DNA of 6,206 nt from Actinomycetes bacterium (GCA_023425615.1 JAFACJ010001016.1:1-6206); one strand, 5' to 3'; positions 1 to 5,388 are shown, counted from the first letter of the stretch. Notes: generated by a model not told the origin, from the letters alone. Made by a program: numbers and translations.

Positions 1-151
1 GCACCAGCGGCTCGATCGGCCGCTGCGGGCCCGCGGCGGCGCCGGCCAGCGCCGCGCGCAGCGCGAGGCGCTTGTCATGGGCACTGGGCCCGGGACCGCC
101 TCCGGTCAATGACGAGGTCAGGCTCGGGTCCCAGGGGTGGGTGTACGGCAC
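1..151 (-). CDS. Partial divergent gene, N-terminal 50 residues, function not recognised
   Basis: An open frame runs leftward from a GTG at 151-149 to the window edge with no stop in 50 codons. It starts MPYTHPWDPSLTSSLTGG, and residues 24-50 include the stretch AHDKRLALRAALAG. The start is well supported: the minus strand carries GGAGGAG (complement of 157-163) five bases before the GTG, and third codon positions are mostly G or C. I do not recognise the family. The visible part shows no helix-turn-helix, nucleotide-binding motif, signal peptide or membrane segment. It is transcribed away from the catabolic operon, and an operator-like palindrome (165-180) lies directly upstream of its ribosome binding site, so it is probably controlled with that operon. 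A weak -10 candidate, TATTCT (minus strand, 185-180), abuts that palindrome but has no good -35. It could be a regulator with its DNA-binding domain further in, a transporter or another pathway enzyme. Confidence 0.7.
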   Translation of the reverse strand, partial: MPYTHPWDPSLTSSLTGGGPGPSAHDKRLALRAALAGAAAGPQRPIEPLV

Positions 152-156
152 AACGA

Positions 157-163
157 CTCCTCC
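157..163 (-). promoter_or_regulatory. Ribosome binding site of the divergent gene
   Basis: On the minus strand this reads GGAGGAG, five bases before the GTG at 151. It is the main evidence that the left-edge frame is a real gene with this start. Confidence 0.7.
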
Positions 164-164
164 A

Positions 165-180
165 TGTAGCGATCACTACA
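165..180. promoter_or_regulatory. Operator-like palindrome 1 (TGTAG-N6-CTACA)
   Basis: TGTAGCGATCACTACA is an inverted repeat in which seven of eight base pairs match. It resembles 285-300 and 309-324. The likeness to 309-324 extends outward: both have TCCATGTAG on the left and CTACAGA on the right. Size and symmetry are typical of sites for dimeric TetR-family repressors, although the binding protein is not in the window. It sits between the ribosome binding site of the divergent gene and the first Crp-like site, where a bound protein would block leftward transcription. Confidence 0.6.
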
Positions 181-188
181 GAATAAAC

Positions 189-204
189 TGTGACACCAGT
201 CACC
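189..204. promoter_or_regulatory. Crp/GlxR-like site 1
   Basis: TGTGACACCAGTCACC fits the Crp/GlxR-family consensus TGTGA-N6-TCACA at nine of ten defined positions. Known Crp-family regulators of actinobacteria (GlxR in Corynebacterium, Crp in Streptomyces and Mycobacterium) bind this kind of sequence. It lies between the two divergent genes. Its centre (196.5) is 52 bases from that of the second site (248.5), about five helical turns, which would put the two on the same DNA face. If the weak leftward -10 at 185-180 is real, this site would sit inside that promoter and repress rather than activate it. Confidence 0.45.
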
Positions 205-209
205 GGGTG

Positions 210-221
210 TTGGCAACCCTC
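210..221 (+). repeat. Direct repeat copy 1, TTGGCAACCCTC
   Basis: This 12-mer matches 263-274 (TTGCCAACCCTC) at 11 of 12 positions. Each copy follows a Crp-like site by five or six bases, so Crp site plus 12-mer forms a roughly 33-34 bp unit present twice at a 52-53 bp step. It may be an old tandem duplication or two sites for the same protein. Confidence 0.5.
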
Positions 222-236
222 CCGGATGAATCCGGG
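221..236. promoter_or_regulatory. Perfect 7-bp inverted repeat CCCGGAT-GA-ATCCGGG
   Basis: Seven-base arms flank a two-base centre. The symmetry continues outward as CT on the left and AG on the right if one extra G is skipped. It lies midway between the two Crp-like sites and differs in sequence from the TGTAG palindromes, so it may bind a different protein. With a two-base loop a hairpin is poor, and no T run follows, so it does not look like a terminator. Confidence 0.35.
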
Positions 237-240
237 GAGC

Positions 241-256
241 TGTGGTCGTGGTCACA
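241..256. promoter_or_regulatory. Crp/GlxR-like site 2
   Basis: TGTGGTCGTGGTCACA matches TGTGA-N6-TCACA at nine of ten defined positions, with a perfect right half. The outer CTGTG/CACAG symmetry extends to 240-257. Relative to the transcription start expected from the promoter proposed at 275-304 (near 311), its centre is at about -62.5. That is close to the -61.5 placement of class I Crp-activated promoters, so it is a candidate activator site for the rightward operon. That placement is inference. Confidence 0.45.
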
Positions 257-262
257 GATTTC

Positions 263-274
263 TTGCCAACCCTC
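263..274 (+). repeat. Direct repeat copy 2, TTGCCAACCCTC
   Basis: Second copy of the 12-mer at 210-221, differing at one base. Its first six bases also resemble a -35 element, but with a usual 17-18 base spacer they lead to no good -10. Confidence 0.5.
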
Positions 275-304
275 TTGCATTCTCTGTAGCGATCGCTCTA
301 CGGT
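275..304 (+). promoter_or_regulatory. Candidate promoter of the rightward catabolic operon
   Basis: TTGCAT (275-280) and TACGGT (299-304, fitting the actinobacterial TANNNT -10) are separated by 18 bases. The expected start is near 311, giving a leader of about 67 bases before the ATG at 378. The -35 is weak. Support comes from context: operator 2 fills the spacer, operator 3 covers the start site, and Crp-like site 2 lies at a class I distance. This is the only reasonable rightward promoter I found between the divergent genes. Confidence 0.35.
285..300. promoter_or_regulatory. Operator-like palindrome 2
   Basis: TGTAGCGATCGCTCTA shares the left half TGTAGCGATC with operator 1 and contains a perfect 10-bp palindrome, AGCGATCGCT (288-297). 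The right arm deviates (CTCTA instead of CTACA). It overlaps the spacer and -10 of the proposed promoter. Its centre is 24 bases from operator 3 and 120 bases from operator 1. Confidence 0.55.
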
Positions 305-308
305 TCCA

Positions 309-324
309 TGTAGTGACTACTACA
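309..324. promoter_or_regulatory. Operator-like palindrome 3
   Basis: TGTAGTGACTACTACA has perfect TGTAG/CTACA ends with an asymmetric six-base centre. With its flanks it repeats the TCCATGTAG and CTACAGA edges of operator 1. It covers the predicted transcription start of the rightward operon and lies 37 bases before the GGAGGA of the first gene, a normal place for a repressor site. Confidence 0.55.
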
Positions 325-361
325 GAGATTCATGTCACGTTCTGGTGCTCACTCTCACCCC

Positions 362-367
362 GGAGGA
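362..367 (+). promoter_or_regulatory. Ribosome binding site of the first operon gene
   Basis: GGAGGA ten bases before the ATG at 378. It fixes the start of the first monooxygenase and argues against translation beginning in the operator region upstream, although that frame stays open back to 72. Confidence 0.7.
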
Positions 368-377
368 ACTGACGCCG

Positions 378-1553
378 ATGACCGTCTTGGACGAGATCCG
401 CCGGCTCGAACCCGAGTTTCGCGCCGAGGAGGACCTGTCGGCCGAGCAGCGCTCGCTGACCGGCCGCGCCTTCAAGTACATGCAGGAGACCGGCCTGATG
501 CGCGGCCTCCAGCCGCAGCGCTGGGGCGGCGCCGAACTCCCGCTCCGCGAGCACCTCACCAGCGTCTACGAGCTGGGCAGGATCGCCCCGTCGGCGGGCT
601 GGGTCTCCGGCGTCATGGGATCCCACCCGTGGCAGATCGCCCTCTTCCCCGAGGAGACACAGGCCGAGGTCTGGGAGGCCGACCCCGACTGGAACGCCTC
701 CTCCTCCTACGCCCCGACGGGCAAGATCGAGCCGGTCCCCGGCGGGTACAAGGTCTCCGGGCGCTGGTCGTTCTCCTCGGGCTGCGACCACGCCCAGGGC
801 GTGATCCTCGGCGGGTTCGCCGGCAAGGTCGAGGTCGCGCCGGGCGTCGAGGTGCCGAACTACGGGTCCGCGCTGCTCTTCCGCGACCAGTACGTCATCG
901 AGGACACCTGGCACGTGCGCGGGTCCCGCGGCACGGGCAGCAAGGACATCGTCGTCGCCGACGCCTTCATCCCCGAGCGCCGCTTCCTGTCCAGCCCGCT
1001 GTATGAGTACAACCCCGAGCGCCCCGCCCCCGGCATGGAGACCAACCCGGGCAGCCTCTACCGGCTGCCCTGGGCCGTCATGTTCAACCTGGTGCTCGTG
1101 GCCCCGATGCTCGGCCTCGGCCGCCGCTTCCTCGACGACTGGACGGCCGACACCGCCGTCCGCAAGGCCAACTGGGGCGGCTCCTACGCCGACGACGCGC
1201 TCATGCAGATGCACCTGGCCGAGGCCGAGTGGGTGCACGACGCCGCCGTCGCCAAGATGTACGACGCGATCGACACGATCACCGAGGCGGCCGAGGCAGG
1301 TGTCTTCCTGGAGCGCAGGGAACGCGCCCGGATGCGCTGGAACATCACCAAGGGCTGCCAGGAGGTCGGCTTCGCGATCAACAAGCTGATGCGCGTCGCC
1401 TCGGGCCGGACGGTCTTCGTCGACCACCCCCTGCACCGCCTCTACCAGGACGTGGTCGCCGAACTCGGCCACGCCTTCCTCGTCTCCGACGCCTGCGGCC
1501 AGTACTACGGCGCCGCCATCCTCGGTTCTTCCGCTCCGGAGGTCATGCTGTGA
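378..1553 (+). CDS. HsaA-type flavin-dependent aromatic monooxygenase, oxygenase component (copy A)
   Basis: A 391-residue protein with the acyl-CoA-dehydrogenase fold used by group D flavin monooxygenases (HsaA, HpaB-type C2 oxygenases). These take reduced flavin from a separate reductase and use O2 to ortho-hydroxylate phenols, giving catechols in the cytoplasm. Family segments that match Mycobacterium HsaA as I remember it include LQPQRWGG (44-51), AGWVSGVMGSHPWQIALF (73-90), ASSSYAPTG (107-115), SGRWSFSSGCDHAQG (127-141), RGSRGTGSKDIVV (181-193) and IPERRFLS (198-205). Length also fits HsaA (about 394 residues). The start is set by GGAGGA ten bases upstream. The frame is open further upstream, but that stretch runs through the operator repeats and is probably untranslated. 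It overlaps the dioxygenase gene by four bases (GTGA). A substrate cannot be named. An acyl-CoA dehydrogenase role is less likely given the dioxygenase and hydrolase beside it. Confidence 0.9.
   Translation: MTVLDEIRRLEPEFRAEEDLSAEQRSLTGRAFKYMQETGLMRGLQPQRWGGAELPLREHLTSVYELGRIAPSAGWVSGVMGSHPWQIALFPEETQAEVWEADPDWNASSSYAPTGKIEPVPGGYKVSGRWSFSSGCDHAQGVILGGFAGKVEVAPGVEVPNYGSALLFRDQYVIEDTWHVRGSRGTGSKDIVVADAFIPERRFLSSPLYEYNPERPAPGMETNPGSLYRLPWAVMFNLVLVAPMLGLGRRFLDDWTADTAVRKANWGGSYADDALMQMHLAEAEWVHDAAVAKMYDAIDTITEAAEAGVFLERRERARMRWNITKGCQEVGFAINKLMRVASGRTVFVDHPLHRLYQDVVAELGHAFLVSDACGQYYGAAILGSSAPEVML
630..658 (+). repeat. 29-bp identical segment shared by the two oxygenase genes (copy 1)
   Basis: These 29 bases recur exactly at 3582-3610, at the equivalent codons (WQIALFPEE) of the second oxygenase. 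They are the longest exact match I noticed between the paralogues. The match reflects gene duplication or a short gene-conversion tract rather than a mobile repeat. Confidence 0.7.
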
Positions 1554-2473
1554 TTTCACAACTCGCTTACCTGGGTATCGCATCCCCCAAGGCCGAGGAG
1601 TGGCGCGACTACGCCACCCGGCTGCTCGGCGCGGTCATCGCCGAGGACGGCTCCGACGGCGCCGTCCGGATCAAGGTCGACGACGCGGGCTACCGCATCG
1701 CCGTCCACCCGGCGGAGCGTGACGAACTGCGCTACGTCGGCTGGGCCTGCAACAACGAGACCTCGCTGCGGTCCTACGTCGCCGACCTGCGGGCCAAGGG
1801 CGTCGAACTGCACGCCGGGGACCAGGGGGAGCTGAAGGAGCGCCAGGTCGCCGAGCTGTACTGGTTCACCGACCCGTTCGGCACCCGCCACGAGCTGGTC
1901 TGGGGCCAGCACTCCCAGCCCAACTCCTTCTTCCCCGGACGCCCGATGCGCGGCCGCTTCGTCACCGGCGACATGGGCCTCGGCCACATCGTGCTGATCG
2001 TCCCCGACCTCCAGGCCGCCGACGACTTCTACGCCGGGGTCCTCGGCTTCCGCCTCTCCGACCGGGTGAAGAGCGACATCTTCAACCTGCGGTTCTACCA
2101 CTGCAACGGCCGCCACCACTCGCTGGCCGTCGCCGAGATCCCCGGCACCGTCGGGATCAACCACCTGATGCTGGAGGTCGAGTCGTTCGACGACGTCGGC
2201 ACGGCGATCGACCTGTTCTCCGCCGACCCCGACCGGGAGATCCTCCTGTCGCTCGGCCGCCACACCAACGACCTGATGACCTCCATCTACGTGCAGACGC
2301 CGTCGTCGATCCAGATCGAGTACGGCCACGGCGGCATCACCGTCGATGACCTCACCTGGGTCGCCGGCACCCACGACCTGCCGTCGATCTGGGGGCACCA
2401 CCGCTCCCAGGCCTACATCGACGGCCCTCCCGGAATCTTCCGCACCATCGAGGAGAAGGAGGCGGCACAGTGA
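1550..2473 (+). CDS. Type I extradiol catechol dioxygenase, two-domain BphC/HsaC type
   Basis: A 307-residue member of the vicinal-oxygen-chelate superfamily, the size usual for 2,3-dihydroxybiphenyl 1,2-dioxygenase and HsaC. It opens a catechol ring next to the two hydroxyls with Fe(II) and O2, giving a 2-hydroxy-6-oxo-dienoate. The N-terminal domain (about 1-130) is the non-catalytic repeat. The C-terminal domain begins near GDMGLGHIVL and carries the metal triad His146 (GLGH), His205 (GINH) and Glu257 (IQIEYG). The second-sphere residues of the family are also present: His190 in NGRHHS, His238 in GRHTND and Tyr247 in SIYVQT. The enzyme should therefore be active. It starts at GTG 1550 inside the last codons of the oxygenase gene, with GGAGG at 1538-1542 seven bases ahead, so the two are translationally coupled. 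It is the only ring-cleavage enzyme in the window and lies between two oxygenase/hydrolase pairs. Confidence 0.95.
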   Translation: MISQLAYLGIASPKAEEWRDYATRLLGAVIAEDGSDGAVRIKVDDAGYRIAVHPAERDELRYVGWACNNETSLRSYVADLRAKGVELHAGDQGELKERQVAELYWFTDPFGTRHELVWGQHSQPNSFFPGRPMRGRFVTGDMGLGHIVLIVPDLQAADDFYAGVLGFRLSDRVKSDIFNLRFYHCNGRHHSLAVAEIPGTVGINHLMLEVESFDDVGTAIDLFSADPDREILLSLGRHTNDLMTSIYVQTPSSIQIEYGHGGITVDDLTWVAGTHDLPSIWGHHRSQAYIDGPPGIFRTIEEKEAAQ

Positions 2474-3315
2474 CCGCTGAGATCCGCGCCGAGGACATCG
2501 CGATCGGCGGTGGCCGCCACCTGCGGGTGAACCAGACGGGCGAGCACGGGCGGCCGGCGCTGCTCTTCCTCCACGGCTCCGGCCCCGGGGTGACCGCCGC
2601 CTCCAACTGGCGCGAGGTCATCGAGGGGCTCGGCGACACGTTCCACTGCATCGCCCCCGACATCCTCGGCTTCGGCGACTCCAGCCACCCCGACCCGCAG
2701 CCCCAGGGCTTCAAGGCGCAGGCCGAGGTCCGCATCCAGGCGCTCCTGGAGCTGATCGACGCGCTCGGGCTGGAGAAGGTCGTCCTGGTCGGCAACTCGA
2801 TGGGCGGCATGTACTCGCTGCGCATCGCCCAGCTGCGGCCCGACCTCATCGACCGGATCGTGCTCATGGGCTCCGGCGGGATGCCCGGCCTCACCCCCAC
2901 GCCCGGGCTGATCCAGCTGATCACCTACTTCGACGACCCGACGGTCGAGGCGATGGCCGAGCTGCTCATCCAGTTCGTCCACGACAAGTCGGCCTTCGGC
3001 GACCGGGTCGAGGAGGTCGCGGCCGAGCGGATGCCGATCGTCCGGCGCCCCTGGATCGAGGCGGGGCACCGCGCCATGTTCGCCCCGGAGATGCTCAGCT
3101 TCTCGCCCGAGGAGCTGGCCGGGATCGACATCCCGACCCTGGTCCTCCACGGCCGCCAGGACGTGATCGTCCCGATCGAGTGCAGCTACTACCTGGCCGA
3201 GAACCTGCCGCAGGCCGACCTCTATGTGATGAACAAGTGCGGCCACTGGACCCAGATCGAACAGGCCGCCCGCTTCCAGGGGATCCTCCGGGACTTCGTC
3301 CCGAGCGGGCGGTGA
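2470..3315 (+). CDS. Meta-cleavage-product hydrolase, BphD/HsaD type (copy D)
   Basis: A 281-residue alpha/beta-hydrolase of the C-C bond hydrolase family. It would split the 2-hydroxy-6-oxo-dienoate made by the preceding dioxygenase into a 2-hydroxydienoate and a carboxylic acid. Visible features in order are the oxyanion-hole loop LHGSGPG (34-40), LGFGDSSHP (66-74), the nucleophile elbow GNSMGG with Ser110, the acid Asp231 in HGRQDVIVP, and His259 in KCGHWTQIE, where the Trp after the His is also typical of BphD-like enzymes. The triad is complete. The start is GTG 2470, overlapping the dioxygenase stop as GTGA, with AAGGAGG at 2456-2462 seven bases upstream. It is paralogous to the gene at 4502. 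Family assignment is strong; the acyl side chain accepted cannot be read from the sequence. Confidence 0.93.
   Translation: MTAEIRAEDIAIGGGRHLRVNQTGEHGRPALLFLHGSGPGVTAASNWREVIEGLGDTFHCIAPDILGFGDSSHPDPQPQGFKAQAEVRIQALLELIDALGLEKVVLVGNSMGGMYSLRIAQLRPDLIDRIVLMGSGGMPGLTPTPGLIQLITYFDDPTVEAMAELLIQFVHDKSAFGDRVEEVAAERMPIVRRPWIEAGHRAMFAPEMLSFSPEELAGIDIPTLVLHGRQDVIVPIECSYYLAENLPQADLYVMNKCGHWTQIEQAARFQGILRDFVPSGR
2784..2808 (+). repeat. 25-bp identical segment shared by the two hydrolase genes (copy 1)
   Basis: These 25 bases, coding the nucleophile elbow LVGNSMGG, recur exactly at 4837-4861 in the second hydrolase. They mark common descent of the two hydrolases. Confidence 0.65.
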
Positions 3316-3329
3316 GAGGGATGACCGAG

Positions 3330-4505
3330 ATGAGCATGATCGACAAGGCGCGGGCCATCGCACCGACCCTCGCCGCCTCCGACGCCGGGAGCTCGGCGCA
3401 GGGGAGGCTCACCGACGAGGCCGTCGCGGCGCTCGACTCGATCGGGGTGCTGCGGGCGCTCCAGCCCGCCCGCTGGGGCGGCGGCGAGGTCCATCTCGCC
3501 GAGTACGCCGAGACCGTGATCGAGATCGGCCGCAACTCGGCGTCCGCCGGCTGGGTCGCCTCCGTCGTCGGCGTCCACCCATGGCAGATCGCCCTCTTCC
3601 CCGAGGAGACCCAGCAGGAGATCTGGGGCGAGGACCCGGCGCGCAAGATCGCCTCCTCCTACACCCCGACCGGGAGGATCGAGAAGGCGCCCGGCGGCTA
3701 CCGGGTCTCCGGGCGCTGGAGCTTCTCCTCCGGCTCGGGCATCTGCAGCGGCGTCATCCTCGGCGGCATCGCCGGGCGCCGCGAGGTGAACGGCGTGGAG
3801 TACCCCGACTTCACCTCCGTGATCCTCGACGACTCCGACTACCGGATCGACGACGCCTGGAACGTCGCGGGACTGCGGGGCACCGGCTCGAACGACATCG
3901 TCGTCGACGACGTCTTCGTGCCCGAGCACCGCGGCCAGTCGCACCTCTACTACACGCACGGCCTCGGCACCCCGCTGCCCGGCCAGGAGCTCAACGACGG
4001 CCCGCTCTACCGCGCGCCCTGGGCCGTCACCTTCAACCTGATCATCGTCGCCGGGGCGGTCGGCGCCGCCCTGGGCTTCTACGACCAGTGGGTCGCCGAG
4101 ACCCGGACCCGCCGCACCAACTACGGCCAGCTCCTCCGCGAGGAGCACCTGGTGCAGAACCACCTCGCGGAGGCGGCCTGGCAGCTCGACGCCGCTGTCC
4201 TCAAGGTCAGGCGCGCCGCCGGCGAGGTGATGGAGCACGCCGCCCGGCACGAGGTCCCCTCCCTGGAGCAGCGCGCCTTCTGGCGATGGGACGTCGCCCG
4301 CGCGGCGAACGCCGCGACCGACGCCGTCCAGTCCCTCATGCGCGTCTCCTCCGGCCGCTCGGCCTTCATCGACCACCCGCTCCAGGCCAAGTTCCAGGAC
4401 GCGATCGCCGCCAGCAGCCATGCCTTCCTGTTCGACGACCCCCTGGCCAAGGCCTGGGCCGGCCGCCATCTCGGCGCCGAGAAGCTCGAGGCGGTGCACC
4501 TGTGA
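3330..4505 (+). CDS. Second HsaA-type flavin-dependent monooxygenase, oxygenase component (copy A')
   Basis: A paralogue of the first oxygenase with the same fold and segments: LQPARWGG (44-51), SAGWVASVVGVHPWQIALF (72-90), ASSYTPTG (108-115), SGRWSFSSG (127-135), GLRGTGSNDIVVDDVFVPEH (181-200) and SGRSAFIDHP (341-350). It differs in a key place: the SGCDH of copy A and HsaA (residues 134-138) is SGSGI here, followed by Cys139, so the Asp and His are gone. This suggests a different substrate or altered chemistry, still with reduced flavin and O2. The start could be ATG 3321, 3330 or 3336. I chose 3330 because GAGGG (3316-3320) is one base from 3321 but nine from 3330, and because this gives 391 residues, exactly the length of copy A with motifs in register. 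It follows the hydrolase stop by 14 bases and overlaps the next gene by GTGA. The reductase partner is not in view. Confidence 0.88.
   Translation: MSMIDKARAIAPTLAASDAGSSAQGRLTDEAVAALDSIGVLRALQPARWGGGEVHLAEYAETVIEIGRNSASAGWVASVVGVHPWQIALFPEETQQEIWGEDPARKIASSYTPTGRIEKAPGGYRVSGRWSFSSGSGICSGVILGGIAGRREVNGVEYPDFTSVILDDSDYRIDDAWNVAGLRGTGSNDIVVDDVFVPEHRGQSHLYYTHGLGTPLPGQELNDGPLYRAPWAVTFNLIIVAGAVGAALGFYDQWVAETRTRRTNYGQLLREEHLVQNHLAEAAWQLDAAVLKVRRAAGEVMEHAARHEVPSLEQRAFWRWDVARAANAATDAVQSLMRVSSGRSAFIDHPLQAKFQDAIAASSHAFLFDDPLAKAWAGRHLGAEKLEAVHL
3582..3610 (+). repeat. 29-bp identical segment shared by the two oxygenase genes (copy 2)
   Basis: Exact copy of 630-658 at the same codon positions of the second oxygenase. 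The two lie in direct orientation about 2.95 kb apart. Confidence 0.7.
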
Positions 4506-5374
4506 GCACGACTTCCCCCATCACCTCCTCCGACGTCACGGTCTCCGTGCGCGGAGAGAAGCTGACCTTCCGGCTGCACGAGAGCGGGAAGCGCGGGACC
4601 GAGGCGGTGCTGTTCCTGCACGGCTCGGGACCCGGCGCGACCGGGCTGTCGAACTGGGAGCGGATCATCGCCGACCTCGGGCACCGGTTCTGGTGCCTGG
4701 CGCCCGACCAGATCGGGTTCGGCGACTCCTCGCACCCGCTCGACGCGCCGCGCGGGATGGGCCCGTTCAACGAACTGCGCGCCGAGGCGCTGCTGGCACT
4801 CCTCGACGAACTCGGCCTGGCGGACTCCAAGGTCCACCTGGTCGGCAACTCGATGGGCGGCCAGCTCGCCGTCCTCATGACGCTGGCACGCCCCGGGCAG
4901 ATCGGCAAGATCCTGCTCATGGGCAGCGGCGGCGCCCCGAACATGCCGGCCAGCCCCGGGCTCACCCATCTGCGCGAGTTCTACGCCGACCCCAGTGCCG
5001 AGTCGCTGAAGGGCCTGCTGACGGAGTTCGTCTACGACCTCGAACCCCTGCGCGGCACCGTCGACCGGGTCGTCGAGGAGCGGATGGCGTATGTGACCCG
5101 CGAGGACGTCCGACGGTCGCACGAGGCGTCGTTCGACCCCGACGGCACCCGCCGCTTCTTCACACCGGAGGAGCTGGCGACCATCACCCATGACGTGCTC
5201 TGCGTCCACGGCCGCGACGACCGGATCATCCCGGTCGACGCCAGCAAGTACTTCGCCGACTCGCTGCCCAACGCCAACCTCTACATTCTCGGCCGGTGCG
5301 GGCACTGGACCCAGATCGAGCACCCCGAGACCTTCGAGAGGCTCCTGCTGAGCCTGATCGACGGCCGTATCTAG
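4502..5374 (+). CDS. Second meta-cleavage-product hydrolase, BphD/HsaD type (copy D')
   Basis: A 290-residue alpha/beta-hydrolase paralogous to the gene at 2470. It has LHGSGPG (39-45), IGFGDSSHP (71-79), the nucleophile elbow GNSMGG with Ser117, Asp240 in HGRDDRIIP, and His268 in RCGHWTQIE, so the Ser-Asp-His triad is complete. It differs most from copy D in the lid region (about residues 150-220), for example VTREDVRRSHEAS against VRRPWIEAGHRAM. In this family the lid lines the substrate pocket, so it probably accepts a different ring-fission product. The start is GTG 4502, coupled by GTGA to the oxygenase before it, with GAGG at 4488-4491. Pairing with a second oxygenase but no second dioxygenase implies either that the dioxygenase at 1550 serves both branches or that a partner lies elsewhere. 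Confidence 0.92.
   Translation: MSTTSPITSSDVTVSVRGEKLTFRLHESGKRGTEAVLFLHGSGPGATGLSNWERIIADLGHRFWCLAPDQIGFGDSSHPLDAPRGMGPFNELRAEALLALLDELGLADSKVHLVGNSMGGQLAVLMTLARPGQIGKILLMGSGGAPNMPASPGLTHLREFYADPSAESLKGLLTEFVYDLEPLRGTVDRVVEERMAYVTREDVRRSHEASFDPDGTRRFFTPEELATITHDVLCVHGRDDRIIPVDASKYFADSLPNANLYILGRCGHWTQIEHPETFERLLLSLIDGRI
4837..4861 (+). repeat. 25-bp identical segment shared by the two hydrolase genes (copy 2)
   Basis: Exact copy of 2784-2808 around the catalytic serine codon of the second hydrolase. Confidence 0.65.
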
Positions 5375-5381
5375 AAGGAAG
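5375..5381 (+). promoter_or_regulatory. Ribosome binding site of the FAH-family gene
   Basis: AAGGAAG immediately after the hydrolase stop, seven bases before the ATG at 5389. The 14-base gap is too short for a terminator and promoter, so this gene belongs to the same transcript. Confidence 0.6.
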
Positions 5382-5388
5382 ACGCACC

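Noticed and set aside
221..240. Inverted repeat considered as a transcription terminator
   Set aside because: The loop is only two bases and no T run follows; it lies in a promoter region between divergent genes.
72..377. Upstream extension of the first oxygenase (in-frame ATG at 78 region, open back to 72)
   Set aside because: The added 102 residues would be encoded by the divergent gene start and the operator repeats, have no family similarity and make the protein far longer than HsaA. GGAGGA at 362-367 supports the start at 378.
330..1583. Long minus-strand open frame (417 codons) opposite the first oxygenase; similar long ones lie at 1556-2401, 2413-3363, 3222-4499 and 4121-5323
   Set aside because: These are shadows of GC-rich coding genes. 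Their translations are rich in Gly, Val, Ala, Asp and Arg with no family motifs, and the plus strand encodes intact enzymes with complete active sites.
3180..3329. Upstream extension of the second oxygenase into the preceding hydrolase gene
   Set aside because: It would overlap the hydrolase by more than 100 bases in another frame. The starts at 3321-3336 after the hydrolase stop fit the family length.
3581..4501. Plus-strand frame open from 3581 leading into the second hydrolase, suggesting a fusion protein
   Set aside because: The translation before 4502 is Arg/Pro-rich out-of-frame sequence of the oxygenase gene. The hydrolase fold begins after the GTG at 4502.
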